Below, piece after piece: positions 1 through 8,658 of a stretch of 64,000 bases of DNA. The notes below the pieces were generated by a model. The model searched no databases, was not told where the DNA came from, and saw only the letters and a list, made by a program, of their open reading frames with translations. Position numbers and translations under genes: made by a program. Each line of letters opens with the position of its first letter. Within the stretch, counting starts at the first letter, position 1. The DNA lies in the NCBI RefSeq assembly GCF_002379085.1, contig NZ_NBZW01000001.1, positions 186,001 through 250,000 on the forward strand. Reading direction: 5' to 3'. Source of the stretch: Polaromonas sp. AET17H-212. GTDB lineage: Bacteria; Pseudomonadota; Gammaproteobacteria; Burkholderiales; Burkholderiaceae_C.

Positions 1-110
1 TTGGCAGCACGACGGTGGCCAGTGCCGCGCCCGGCGCCCGGCAAAACGGTCTTTCCAGCAACCAGCAGATCGTGGTGCTCAAGGGCGATCTCGTGAACAT
101 CTGCAAGTAA
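1..110 (+). CDS. C-terminal end of an unidentified protein (5' end outside window)
   Basis: An open frame enters from the left edge (codons in phase with position 3) and stops at TAA 108-110, giving about 35 residues ending in VVLKGDLVNICK. The piece is rich in Ser, Ala, Gln and Asn and carries one Cys near the end. I do not recognise the family. It lies 88 bp upstream of a CsgG-like lipoprotein gene on the same strand, so it may belong to the same export or envelope operon, but that is inference from position only. Confidence 0.45.
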   Translation, partial: GSTTVASAAPGARQNGLSSNQQIVVLKGDLVNICK

Positions 111-198
111 CCGTGACCTTTGCCGCGGGGCAGACCAAGCGTGTCTTCAGGCCGTCATCTCAGAAAATTTTCATATCCGTCGTCGTGAGGAGAACAAC

Positions 199-1932
199 AT
201 GAAACCATCCATCCGGCTTGCGCCTGTCAGGTCACGCTTCACTTCACTGGCCACCATGCTGGGCCTTGCGGGGGCCGTCCTGCTGGCCGGCTGCGCGACG
301 CCGGCCGATCCGCGCGACGATGCAAAATTCCAGTCCTATGCCAGCGCGACCAACCGGCCCGTGGTGCGGCCGGTGCGATCGGTCTCGAGCTTCTCCGAAT
401 CGCTGATGTGCATGGACTACCTGTTCCGCGAGGCGGAGATCTCCACCACGCTGATCACCAGCAAGCAGATCCCCGATTTCTCGACCCGCGTGCCTGTAGC
501 CACGAAAGACATGATCATCACGGCCCTCTCGCAGATGTCCCGGCTCAGCAATGCCTTCCGTTACGTCGACTATGAGGTTGACATTGCCCGCCAGGACACG
601 GTGCAGAACCTGACCACCATCCTGCTCAACAACAACCAGATCCAGCTGCAGCGCCCTGCCCTCTATTTCTCCGGCGCGATCGCGTTTGTCGACCAGAATG
701 TGATCAACAACCGTTTCGAAGTGGGCACCGCGGCGTCGCGGCTGGACACCGGCTACAGCAAGAACCGCAACGCCACCATCATCGGGCTGGAGCTGCACAT
801 CGGCGACTTCCGTTCGCGCACCCTGATCCCCGGGCTCGACTCGGCCAACGAAGTCATCATCGCTTCCGGCGGACAGGGCCTGGACCTGGCCGGCCGGATC
901 GGCAGCTATGGCGTGCAGTTCAATGTGGGCCGCGACTATGCGCAGGGGGCCGGTGCGGCCATCCGGACGCTGGTGGAGCTCGCCACCATCGAACTGGTCG
1001 GCAAATGGGCGCGTGTGCCGTACTGGCAGTGCCTGACCCTGGAGCAGACCCACCCCGACTTCCAGCGGCAACTGCGCGACTGGTACGACCAGGGTTCGCC
1101 GTTGCTGCACAACAAGCTGGTGCAGCGCTCGCTCATCAGCCATGGCTATCTGGGAAACAACGGGACGCAGCTCGATGAGAACAGCCCGGAGTTCCGCACG
1201 GCACTGGGGCGCTTTCAGGCCGATACCGGCATGGTGGTGTCCGGGCGAGTGGATTTCCCCACCTACGAGCGCGCCCTGCGCCATTTCGTCTCGCTGGGCA
1301 AGGACGGAAAACTTGTGCAGATCGGCTGGTCCTCCACCAGCGAGGCGCCAACGGCCAACGCGGCAGACTACCAGCGCCCGGGCGGCACGAGCCCCTACGG
1401 CCCCGCCGCCTATGGCAGCGCGGCACCCCCGCGAAGGATCAGCCTGCAGATCGAAAACGTGCTGGTGGGGCGTTCCGCCTTCGAGGTGGGCGAACAGGTC
1501 TTCCTGTCGGCGAGCCTGTCACGCGCGTCCTACATGTACTGCTTCCTGCATGAGGCGGGCGGCAAGGTGATGCGCCTGCTGCCCAATGCCACAAATCCGA
1601 ACGCCTTGCTGAGCGCCAACCAGGCGATCCGCATCCCGGACTGGATGAGCCCCACGCCCGGCTTCATCATGGATTCAACCAGCGCAGGCACCGAGCGCGT
1701 GGGCTGTTTTGCGACCGATACCGACGTGGCCGGAAAACTGCCACAGTACCTGCAGGCCCCGGCGCTGGCACCGCTGCGGCAGACGGCCAGCCTCGATGAA
1801 ATCAACAAGGCGTTTGCCAGCAGCCTGGGGGCAGATGGCTATACCTTTGCCGGTGTCCAGTGGCAGGTCGGGCCCAAGCGCGCAGTTGCGCCGGCGGCCG
1901 CCGCCGCGGCGCCGCCTGCAGCCGCGCGTTAG
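199..1932 (+). CDS. CsgG/HfaB-like lipoprotein with peptidoglycan-binding and DUF4384-like domains
   Basis: 577 residues. The N-terminus is a lipoprotein signal with lipobox LLAGC and Cys32. Residues about 60-280 resemble the CsgG/HfaB family, which forms outer-membrane pores for curli or holdfast subunits. Residues about 305-362 look like a peptidoglycan-binding domain (QRSLISHGYLG, FQADTGMVVSGRVD). Residues about 413-500 resemble DUF4384 (GEQVFLSASLS, LLPNATNPN). The tail is Ala/Pro-rich. The start is fixed by a GAGGAG ribosome-binding site 5-10 nt upstream. The plain CsgG of E. coli lacks both extra domains, so this is an anchored, multidomain relative. It probably acts in the outer membrane with the Sel1-repeat protein that follows 20 bp later. 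The exported substrate is unknown. Confidence 0.7.
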   Translation: MKPSIRLAPVRSRFTSLATMLGLAGAVLLAGCATPADPRDDAKFQSYASATNRPVVRPVRSVSSFSESLMCMDYLFREAEISTTLITSKQIPDFSTRVPVATKDMIITALSQMSRLSNAFRYVDYEVDIARQDTVQNLTTILLNNNQIQLQRPALYFSGAIAFVDQNVINNRFEVGTAASRLDTGYSKNRNATIIGLELHIGDFRSRTLIPGLDSANEVIIASGGQGLDLAGRIGSYGVQFNVGRDYAQGAGAAIRTLVELATIELVGKWARVPYWQCLTLEQTHPDFQRQLRDWYDQGSPLLHNKLVQRSLISHGYLGNNGTQLDENSPEFRTALGRFQADTGMVVSGRVDFPTYERALRHFVSLGKDGKLVQIGWSSTSEAPTANAADYQRPGGTSPYGPAAYGSAAPPRRISLQIENVLVGRSAFEVGEQVFLSASLSRASYMYCFLHEAGGKVMRLLPNATNPNALLSANQAIRIPDWMSPTPGFIMDSTSAGTERVGCFATDTDVAGKLPQYLQAPALAPLRQTASLDEINKAFASSLGADGYTFAGVQWQVGPKRAVAPAAAAAAPPAAAR

Positions 1933-1952
1933 TCCGCTGCAGGAAGCCGGCC

Positions 1953-3071
1953 ATGCTGCGGTTCATTTCCCGTGTCATCTGTTGCTGCCTGTGGCTGGGG
2001 TCGGTCCAGGCTGCCGGCAGCGTCCAGCCGGAGCCGGCGTTCGACGGATCGCCGCCGCCACCGGCACCGCTGCGCGCGGCGGACCCGACGCCCGAGACGC
2101 TCAGCGCCACCCAATTGCCGCCTGCCCCGCTGCAGGCCAGGGAGCAGCCCTCGGCACTGGAGGCGGAGGTGTCGCGCCTGCGCTCACGGGCCCTGTCGGT
2201 GGACCCGCAACCGGGCCGCGTCGCGCGAGAGCAGGCCCGCGCCGCCTGGCTGCTCGGCCTGCTGTACCTGCACGGCCTCGGCGTGACAGCCAGCCCGAGT
2301 GAAGCCGCCGTGTGGTTTGAGCGCGCGCGTGCGCTGGGTGAGCCGCTGGCCGCCGCTGGTCTGGCCTGGTGCGAGATCGATGGCTGCCGCACGGCACCCA
2401 ACCCCGCGGCGGCGCAACGCTGGATCACGCTGCTGCGCCGGGTGGACCTGCCGCGCGCCCAGTACCTGCAGTGGCTGGCTGACGAACGGCTGTCGCCGCT
2501 GCAGCTGGCAACACCGGGCTTGCGCGGCGAACCTGCCCCCGCGAAGCCCGCGTCGGACCGGCAACTGCTGCTGAGCGCGGCGCGGGGCGGCAACGTGCAT
2601 GCCCGGATAGAGCTGGGCTTCGAAAGTATCAGTGCCAACCGGCCCGCGGAAGCGCTGGAGCATTTTCGCGCCGCCGCACCCAGGTCGGAAGCGGCTTCTG
2701 CCAACGCGGCACTGCTGTCGGAACGACTGCGCGTCACGCCACCCGCCCGCAGTTCCGCCTCCGCCGCTGACACTTTTGCACGGGCGCAACGCAACCACCG
2801 CGGCGAAGGCCAGCCGGCCAATTTCGTGGAGGCCATCCGCCTCTACCGCCTGGCACAAAACCAGGGCAGCGAGCCGGCCAGGAGGATGCTGGAGCTGATC
2901 TTTTCCCGGCCCGGCCCTGACGGCCAGGTTGATATCGCCTGGATGCAGCAGCTGGCCTACCTGAACCTGTCTGGCGGCGCGCCGGCGCTGGACAGCACCA
3001 CGGTTCGCCGCGCGCTGCGCCGCGAGCCGACACCGCTGTTTGACATGCTGCCCGCCTACCTTCGCAAGTAG
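1953..3071 (+). CDS. Secreted Sel1/TPR-like repeat protein
   Basis: 372 residues from ATG 1953, chosen because it gives a signal peptide (MLRFISRVICCCLWLGSVQA) and has an AGGAAG site upstream; the frame stays open further upstream into the preceding gene. After a Pro-rich linker, residues about 90-145 form Sel1-like helical pairs (AAWLLGLLYLHGLGV, AAVWFERARALGEPLAAAGLAW), and a second unit lies near residues 285-320 (FVEAIRLYRLAQNQGSEPARRMLE). Sel1 repeats are protein-binding scaffolds. The gene follows the CsgG-like gene by 20 bp and is probably co-transcribed. A periplasmic adaptor for that lipoprotein is a reasonable inference, not shown. Confidence 0.65.
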   Translation: MLRFISRVICCCLWLGSVQAAGSVQPEPAFDGSPPPPAPLRAADPTPETLSATQLPPAPLQAREQPSALEAEVSRLRSRALSVDPQPGRVAREQARAAWLLGLLYLHGLGVTASPSEAAVWFERARALGEPLAAAGLAWCEIDGCRTAPNPAAAQRWITLLRRVDLPRAQYLQWLADERLSPLQLATPGLRGEPAPAKPASDRQLLLSAARGGNVHARIELGFESISANRPAEALEHFRAAAPRSEAASANAALLSERLRVTPPARSSASAADTFARAQRNHRGEGQPANFVEAIRLYRLAQNQGSEPARRMLELIFSRPGPDGQVDIAWMQQLAYLNLSGGAPALDSTTVRRALRREPTPLFDMLPAYLRK

Positions 3072-3187
3072 CCAGGAAGGGAGGCAAAGAGGCAGGCTGG
3101 CCAGACGGTGTGTCTGTCTTGTTGCGCAGCCAAACTCCGCTACCATCCTGAGCATCAGCCCCCGCGGGGCGCGTCCACGGGAATGTG

Positions 3188-5068
3188 ATGGCAGTTGAAC
3201 AAGGCAGTGAGCTGGTCAAGGTGGTGGTGTTGCTGGCCGCGGGCGTGCTGGCCGTGCCACTGTTCAAGCGGCTGGGCCTGGGCTCGGTGCTGGGTTACCT
3301 GGCAGCCGGCCTGGCCATCGGTCCCTTCGGCCTGGGCCTGTTTCGCGAGGCCGGCACCATCTTGCACCTGGCCGAACTTGGCGTGGTGATGTTCCTGTTT
3401 GTCATCGGGCTGGAGATGCAGCCGACCCGGCTCTGGACGCTGCGGCGCCAGATCTTCGGCCTGGGCCTGGCGCAGGTGGTGGTCTGCGGCGCCCTGCTCA
3501 CGGCGCTGGGCATGGGCGCCGGGCTGAAACCGGTGGTGGCGTTCATCGCAGCCATGGGTTTTGTGCTGTCCTCCACCGCCATCGTCATGCAGTTGCTCGA
3601 AGAGCGCGGCGACACCTCCACACCACGTGGCCAGCGCATGGTGTCCATCCTGCTGCTCGAAGACCTCGCCATCGTGCCCTTGCTGGCGATCGTGGCTTTT
3701 CTGGCGCCGGAATCGAACGACGGTGCGGGTGTGTCGCGCTGGGTCAGCATTGGCGTGGCGCTGGCGGCCATCATCGGCCTGGTGGCGGTGAGCCGCTGGC
3801 TGCTCAACCCGCTGTTTCGCGTGCTGGCCAAGGCCAAAGCACGCGAGGTGATGACGGCGGCCGCCCTGCTGGTGGTGCTGGGCGCCGCCCTGGCCATGCA
3901 GTGGGGCGGCCTGTCAATGGCGCTCGGTGCGTTTGCCGCGGGTGTGATGCTGTCCGAATCCACCTTCCGCCACCAGCTGGAAGCCGACATTGAGCCCTTC
4001 CGCGGCATTTTGCTCGGCCTGTTTTTCATGGGTGTGGGCATGTCGCTGGACCTCAAGCTGGTGCTGGCCGACTGGCCGCTGATTCTTGGTGGCGTGCTGG
4101 CCTACATGGCGTTCAAGGGCTTGGGCATTTACAGCGTTGCCCGCATCACCAAGTCCAGCCATGGCGATGCCCTGCAACGCGCCGCCATGATGGCCCAAGG
4201 GGGCGAATTTGCCTTTGTGCTGTATTCGGCTGCAGCCACGGCCGGCATTGTGGAGGCCAGTGTCAACGCCGTGCTGACGGCTGCCATCATCATCTCGATG
4301 GCGCTGACGCCGCTGGCCGTATTTGCGCTGCGCTGGGTCATGCCGGACAAGCCAGAGCAGGACATGGACGGCGTGGAGAGCGTGGAGGAGGCGCAGGGCC
4401 TCAAGGGAAGCGTACTCATCATCGGTTTCGGCCGATTCGGGCAGATCGCGAGCCAGTCGCTGCTGGCGCGCGGCATCGACATCGCCCTCATCGAAAACGA
4501 TACCGACATGATCCGCGCGGCGGCCCAGTTCGGCTTCAAGGTGAATTACGGCGATGGCACGCGGCTGGACGTGCTGCACGCCAGCGGCGCCGGCCATGCC
4601 CGTGCCATCCTGGTCTGCGTTGACAAGAAAGAGGCGACCAGCCGCATCGTGGCGCTGGCCAAGCATGAGTTCCCCTTGACACCGGTGCTGGCCCGCGCCT
4701 ATGACCGCCAGCACGCGATCGAGCTGATCCATCTGGGGGTGGATTACCAGCTGCGCGAAACCCTGGAGTCGGCCCTGGCCTTCAGCAGCGCGGCGCTTCG
4801 GCAACTGGGCGTGCAGGAGGCCGAGGTCGCCGAAATCGCCGAAGACATCCGCCGCCGCGATGCCGAACGGCTGCAGCTTCAGCTGTGCGGCGACATCAGC
4901 AGCGGCATTGACCTGATGCATGGCGGGCGCTGGACGCCAGCGCCGCTGACCAGGCCCAAGCAGTCCGGCAAGGCGCTCAACGAGCAAGCCGCCGAAGCGC
5001 TGGAACCGGCCGGTGCGGGCGCTGCGGGCGGGGCAAAACCGGCCGGACACCACGCGCAACCCGACTGA
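3188..5068 (+). CDS. Kef-type monovalent cation:proton antiporter with RCK/TrkA-N domain
   Basis: 626 residues. Residues 1 to about 385 are a CPA2-type exchanger with many hydrophobic helices (LGSVLGYLAAGLAIGPFGLG, ELGVVMFLFVIGLEM, SSTAIVMQLLEERG). Residues from about 405 form a cytoplasmic Rossmann RCK domain with the nucleotide motif GFGRFG and acidic E/D residues after it (ALIENDTDMI). This is the architecture of KefB/KefC, glutathione-gated K+ efflux systems of the inner membrane. ATG 3188 was chosen; a GTG sits one codon earlier and no strong ribosome-binding site is visible. No KefF/KefG-like oxidoreductase gene is adjacent, so the exact substrate and gating are not decided by the sequence. 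Confidence 0.85.
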   Translation: MAVEQGSELVKVVVLLAAGVLAVPLFKRLGLGSVLGYLAAGLAIGPFGLGLFREAGTILHLAELGVVMFLFVIGLEMQPTRLWTLRRQIFGLGLAQVVVCGALLTALGMGAGLKPVVAFIAAMGFVLSSTAIVMQLLEERGDTSTPRGQRMVSILLLEDLAIVPLLAIVAFLAPESNDGAGVSRWVSIGVALAAIIGLVAVSRWLLNPLFRVLAKAKAREVMTAAALLVVLGAALAMQWGGLSMALGAFAAGVMLSESTFRHQLEADIEPFRGILLGLFFMGVGMSLDLKLVLADWPLILGGVLAYMAFKGLGIYSVARITKSSHGDALQRAAMMAQGGEFAFVLYSAAATAGIVEASVNAVLTAAIIISMALTPLAVFALRWVMPDKPEQDMDGVESVEEAQGLKGSVLIIGFGRFGQIASQSLLARGIDIALIENDTDMIRAAAQFGFKVNYGDGTRLDVLHASGAGHARAILVCVDKKEATSRIVALAKHEFPLTPVLARAYDRQHAIELIHLGVDYQLRETLESALAFSSAALRQLGVQEAEVAEIAEDIRRRDAERLQLQLCGDISSGIDLMHGGRWTPAPLTRPKQSGKALNEQAAEALEPAGAGAAGGAKPAGHHAQPD

Positions 5069-5164
5069 GCACGGGCTTCCCGGCGCACGCGGACAGGCCT
5101 TTTTCCTACAGACAGGCCTTCCAGCGGCCACCATGATCAGGACTTCAATTCCTGGAGCCTGAAC

Positions 5165-5680
5165 ATGCGTATCCGAACCATTGTGTTGATCGTCGCCATT
5201 GTGCTGATGGCCGGTTTTGCCGCGCTCAATCTCGACGAGTTCAGCCGACCCTACGTGCTGAGCCTGGGCTTCACCACCGTGCAGGCGCCGCTGGGCCTGG
5301 TCATGCTGGTGCTGCTTGCCGCCGTGCTGCTGGTATTTCTGGCCACCACGCTGTACATCCAGAGCACCCACCTGCTGGAAATGCGACAGTCCACCCGGGC
5401 GCTGACCGCCCAGCGTGAGCTTGCCGACAAGGCCGAAGCTTCGCGGTTCACGGAGCTGCGCCAGTACCTCGAAGCCCAGGCTGTAGCAGCCCAGCAGCGC
5501 GAGGCCGCCCACGGCACGGTGCTGGCGGAACGGCTGGCCCAGACCCAGCAGGTGCTGATCGGCAAGATCGAGCAGTCCGGCAACACACTGGCCGCCTATA
5601 TCGGCGAGCTGGAAGACCGCCTCGAAACCCGCGACAGCGGGCCGCGTCCAACGCGTGCGGATACACCTTCCCTGCTTTGA
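5165..5680 (+). CDS. Small membrane protein with two helices and a coiled-coil tail (LapA-like)
   Basis: 171 residues. Two hydrophobic segments (about 5-21 and 43-66) are separated by a short loop in the style of the LapA/DUF1049 family. A long charged, Gln/Glu-rich helical region follows (about 70-160, e.g. LTAQRELADKAEASRFTELR), probably a coiled coil in the cytoplasm. The start is ATG 5165, with GGAG about 10 nt upstream. It stands 96 bp after the Kef-type gene on the same strand. LapA-family proteins in other bacteria are linked to envelope assembly. I would not assign a specific role here. Confidence 0.6.
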   Translation: MRIRTIVLIVAIVLMAGFAALNLDEFSRPYVLSLGFTTVQAPLGLVMLVLLAAVLLVFLATTLYIQSTHLLEMRQSTRALTAQRELADKAEASRFTELRQYLEAQAVAAQQREAAHGTVLAERLAQTQQVLIGKIEQSGNTLAAYIGELEDRLETRDSGPRPTRADTPSLL

Positions 5681-5792
5681 GCCTGATGAGGGCCTGTCCT
5701 GCCTGAGGGACATCCGGCGCCGCCAAGAACCCGGGCGGTTGCACGAGCAACAGGGGGTCTCCGTTTGACACGGCCCCCGTCATGGCTCTCTT

Positions 5793-5848
5793 TACTCCAA
5801 AATTCATAGCATCTTGCGCTTTATGGACGGGGGCTACAGCCACATTTG
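5793..5848 (+). repeat. Dispersed repeat family A, copy 1 (intergenic)
   Basis: About 56 bp matching the family-A pattern: an AT-rich core ending ATAGC, then CTTGCGCT, then GGGCTACAG, then ATTTG. It lies at the left edge of the decayed DUF1223 gene and may mark the deletion breakpoint. Other copies are near 22220, 24154, 38853, 45051, 48215, 56006 and 61736. Confidence 0.6.
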
Positions 5849-5870
5849 GCATGCAAGCCCGGTGCGCGGC

Positions 5871-6005
5871 GGGTTCTGGGGCTGGGTGGACCGTTTCGCC
5901 GCGCACACCCACACTCACAGGCGGCGCGAGCGGGCCAGCAAGAACCGGCTGCGCAGCATTTACACCCCGCAAGTGGTGCGCAACGGCCGCGACTGGCTTC
6001 AATGG
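5871..6005 (+). pseudogene. Remnant of a DUF1223 family gene
   Basis: About 45 codons in one frame read GFWGWVDRFA ... RRRERASKNRLRS-IYTPQVVRNGRDW-LQW. This is recognisable as the centre of DUF1223 (thioredoxin-like secreted proteins), where GW.DRFA, the RQR..A segment and YTPQVV..GRD are conserved. The N-terminal half with the CxxC active site (…GCSSCPP) is absent upstream, and similarity fades after position 6005. The frame stays open to 6185 but runs into the 3' end of the oppositely oriented iclR-like gene. No start or ribosome-binding site is credible. I read this as a truncated, dead gene. Confidence 0.6.
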
Positions 6006-6093
6006 ACCGGTGCGGAATCACGCATCAGCGTTAGCCCGGAAACTGCCCGCGTCCACCCACGGTGCTGGTCTGGTGGCCTGGATCCCGGGTTGG

Positions 6094-6864
6094 CTACGGA
6101 TGCCAGGTCGCTGCACCGCCAGTACGGGTCGGCGGCTTGTGGCCCCCTGCCAACGCGTACGACAGCTGATTGGCCGCCCGGATGACGGTTTGCGCCAGTT
6201 CCAGCAAACGCGTCTCGGACAAGCGCGATGTGGGCCCGGAAATGCACACCGAGCCCAGCAGCCGCCAATGCATGCCGAACACCGGCGCCGACACGCTCGA
6301 CACCTCGGCTTCGCGCTCCCCTTGCGAGAGGTGGTAGCCGCGCTGGCGAATCGTTTCATAAGGCTCGCCGGGCTCGCCTGAGAAAGCCAGAATCACGCGC
6401 CCAGGCGCCCCCAGTTCCAAGGGCAAGCCGATGCCCACACGCACATGGTGGCGGATGGTGCGGGGGCCGTCCACACGCGCCAGGCAGGTGCGCTGGTTAC
6501 CCTCGCGCACATAAAACGAGGCGCTCTCCCCGGTCTCGATGGCGAGCTCACGCAACACAGGCTCGACCACGTCATGCGCATTGAAGGTGGCCTGGTAACA
6601 CGCGCCCAGCCAGCCTGCCGCCCGACCCAGGCGCCAGCTGCTGTCTTCCTTCTGCACCAGATAGTGATCCGCCGCCAACGTGCGCGCGAGACGCAGCGCC
6701 GTGGTTTTGTGCATGCCGGTGCGGCGGCTCAATTCGGCCAGGGTCAGCTGGGCATCGGTCATGCCAAACGCTTCCAGCAAGCGCAATGCGCGCGTCACGG
6801 CAATCACGCCACCGGGCTCGTCGGTCCCGGGCAGCGCTTCAGATGCGGGGATTGATGGGTTCAT
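6094..6864 (-). CDS. IclR-family transcriptional regulator
   Basis: 256 residues. Residues about 18-80 form a winged helix-turn-helix (VIAVTRALRLLEAFG, LAELSRRTGMHKTTALRLARTL). Residues about 95-240 are the IclR effector domain (ETGESASFYVREGNQRTCLARVDG, LGAPGRVILAFSG, SAPVFGMHWRLLGSVCISGP). It is divergent from the Bug receptor / RraA-like / dehydrogenase cluster that starts at 6960. IclR proteins commonly control such catabolic clusters and bind small organic acids. The 95-bp divergent gap contains two TGCGTT elements (6873 and 6898) that could belong to its operator. The ligand is unknown. Confidence 0.9.
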   Translation of the reverse strand: MNPSIPASEALPGTDEPGGVIAVTRALRLLEAFGMTDAQLTLAELSRRTGMHKTTALRLARTLAADHYLVQKEDSSWRLGRAAGWLGACYQATFNAHDVVEPVLRELAIETGESASFYVREGNQRTCLARVDGPRTIRHHVRVGIGLPLELGAPGRVILAFSGEPGEPYETIRQRGYHLSQGEREAEVSSVSAPVFGMHWRLLGSVCISGPTSRLSETRLLELAQTVIRAANQLSYALAGGHKPPTRTGGAATWHP

Positions 6865-6959
6865 AAATGAAATGCGTTGCGACTGATGAAACTATATTGC
6901 GTTAAATGGAACAGGACAAGAAAATTCACGCCATCAGCACAACAACTCGGAGACTTTTC

Positions 6960-7931
6960 ATGAAATTGTTACGTCGCGGCCTGCTGGCTGCCCTTCTCTT
7001 TGCCACCTTGGCGGCTCCAGCCCTGGCCCAGGGCTATCCCAACAAAGCCATCCGCGTACTCGTGCCGTTCCCGGCGGGGGGCGGCACCGACATCATTGCG
7101 CGCGTCGTCACCAACAAGCTGACGGCCACGCTGGGCTGGAGTTTCGTGGTCGAGAACAAGCCCGGCAGCGGCGGCAACCTCGGCGTGGATGCGGCCGCCA
7201 AGGCCCCCGCAGACGGCTACACGGTGGCGCTGGGGCAGACCAGCAACCTGGCCATCAATCCGACGCTCTACAGCAAGATGCCTTACGACTCGGTCAAGGA
7301 TCTTGCCCCGGTGGGCCTGGTGGCCAGCGCACCACTCGTGATGGTGGTGGCGGCCGATTCACCCTACAAGACGCTGGCCGACGTGGTCAACGCGAGCAAG
7401 GCCAAACCGGCGTCCATCAACTTTGCCTCGCCGGGCAACGGCACGGTGGCGCACCTGGCCAGCGAGCTGTTCCAGAAAACCGCGGGCGTCAAGTTCACCC
7501 ATGTGCCGTACAAGGGCTCAGCCCAGGCGGCAACGGACCTGATTGGCGGGCAGGTGCAGTTGTACATGTCGTCCGTGCCGACGCTGATCGGTCACATCAA
7601 GAACGGCAAGATGCGCGCGATTGCCGTCACCTCGCTGAAACGCGTGGACGACCTGGCGCAAGTGCCCACGGTGGCCGAATCGGGCTACAAAGGCTTTGAG
7701 GCGGTTACGTGGTTCGGCTTTGTGGCCCCTGCGGCCGTGCCCAAAGACATCGTGGTGCGTCTGAACGCTGAAGTCAACAAGGCGCTGCAGGCCGCCGACG
7801 TCCAGAAGAAACTCGAAGACCAGGGCGCCGACGTGCTGGGGGGATCGCCTGAGCAGTTTGGTGCGCTGATCAAGTCCGACATCTCGCGTTGGGCGCCCAT
7901 CATCAAAGAGTCCGGCGCCAGGCTGGACTGA
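6960..7931 (+). CDS. Bug-family (TctC-like) periplasmic solute-binding receptor
   Basis: 323 residues from ATG 6960, chosen over an upstream in-frame ATG (6906) because GGAG at 6949-6952 precedes it and the protein then begins with a clean signal peptide (LLRRGLLAALLFATLAAPALAQ). The mature protein shows Bug motifs: YPNKAIRVLVPFPAGGGTDIIAR, LGVDAAAKAPADGYTVALGQ, INPTLYSKMPYDSVKDLAPVG. Bug proteins bind carboxylates in the periplasm and are expanded in Burkholderiales, often without a transporter next door. No TctA/TctB gene is present here. The following enzymes suggest an alpha-hydroxy or keto acid ligand. A weak 4-bp hairpin plus T5 (7934-7949) separates it from the next gene. Confidence 0.9.
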   Translation: MKLLRRGLLAALLFATLAAPALAQGYPNKAIRVLVPFPAGGGTDIIARVVTNKLTATLGWSFVVENKPGSGGNLGVDAAAKAPADGYTVALGQTSNLAINPTLYSKMPYDSVKDLAPVGLVASAPLVMVVAADSPYKTLADVVNASKAKPASINFASPGNGTVAHLASELFQKTAGVKFTHVPYKGSAQAATDLIGGQVQLYMSSVPTLIGHIKNGKMRAIAVTSLKRVDDLAQVPTVAESGYKGFEAVTWFGFVAPAAVPKDIVVRLNAEVNKALQAADVQKKLEDQGADVLGGSPEQFGALIKSDISRWAPIIKESGARLD

Positions 7932-7974
7932 GCGGGCGTGCCCGTTTTTCCAACTTTCCATCCAGGACTCTTTC

Positions 7975-8658
7975 ATGAATCTGCCCGACATCATCCAGAC
8001 CTTTGAGCGCGTGCCCGCCGACATCGTTGCGCAGGCTGCGCAGTACCAACCCGCCATCCTGGCCGACGTGGCCGGCCGCCGTGGCGCGCTGCACGGCCGC
8101 ATCACGGCGCTGCGTCCGCGCATGAAGCTGGCCGGTCCGGCCTTCACGGTGGAAGTACGCCCCGGTGACAACCTGATGATCCACGCGGCCATGGCCCTGG
8201 CCCAGCCTGGCGACGTGCTGGTGATCGACGGCCAGGGCAACCAGACTGCGGCGTTGATGGGCACCATCATGATGACGGCGTGCAAACAACTCGGCCTCGC
8301 GGGTGTGGTGATTGACGGCGCGGTGCGCGACAGCCTGGAAATCGACGAAATGGACTACCCGGTGTTCTCGGTGGGCACCAACCCCAATGGACCGACCAAG
8401 CAGGTGGGTGGGCGCATCGGCCATCCGGTGTCGGTGGGAGGCGTGACGGTGCACCCCGGTGATTTCATCATTGGCGACGGCGATGGCGTGGTCGTGGTGG
8501 AGCGCGAGAAGATTGAGTCGCTGCTGCCGATGGCTGCGCACAAGGTGACCGCCGAGGCCACGCGCATCGCCCAGATCAAGGAAGGCAAGACCAGCGCGCC
8601 ATGGCTGACCGCGTCGCTGGTGGCGGCCGGCGTGCTGAAAGAGGGAGAACGCCTGTGA
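7975..8658 (+). CDS. RraA-like / HMG-type aldolase family protein
   Basis: 227 residues. It carries the hallmarks of the RraA / 4-hydroxy-4-methyl-2-oxoglutarate aldolase fold: PGDNLMIHAAMALAQPGDVLVIDGQGN, then GVVIDGAVRDSLEID with Arg-Asp, then VHPGDFIIGDGDGVVVVERE. Family members split 4-hydroxy-2-oxo acids to pyruvate or decarboxylate oxaloacetate with a divalent metal. Annotation pipelines often mislabel them as menaquinone methyltransferase or RNase E inhibitor. Its stop overlaps the GTG start of the D-2-hydroxyacid dehydrogenase, so the two are translationally coupled and probably act in one pathway. Confidence 0.85.
   Translation: MNLPDIIQTFERVPADIVAQAAQYQPAILADVAGRRGALHGRITALRPRMKLAGPAFTVEVRPGDNLMIHAAMALAQPGDVLVIDGQGNQTAALMGTIMMTACKQLGLAGVVIDGAVRDSLEIDEMDYPVFSVGTNPNGPTKQVGGRIGHPVSVGGVTVHPGDFIIGDGDGVVVVEREKIESLLPMAAHKVTAEATRIAQIKEGKTSAPWLTASLVAAGVLKEGERL

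Noticed and set aside
5782-6381. 199-codon frame across the DUF1223 remnant and the iclR 3' end
   Set aside because: It is in a different phase from the DUF1223 similarity and mostly mirrors the IclR gene.
7933-7949. Possible terminator between the Bug receptor and RraA-like genes
   Set aside because: CGGG-CGTG-CCCG plus T5 gives only a 4-bp stem, too weak to list as a terminator.
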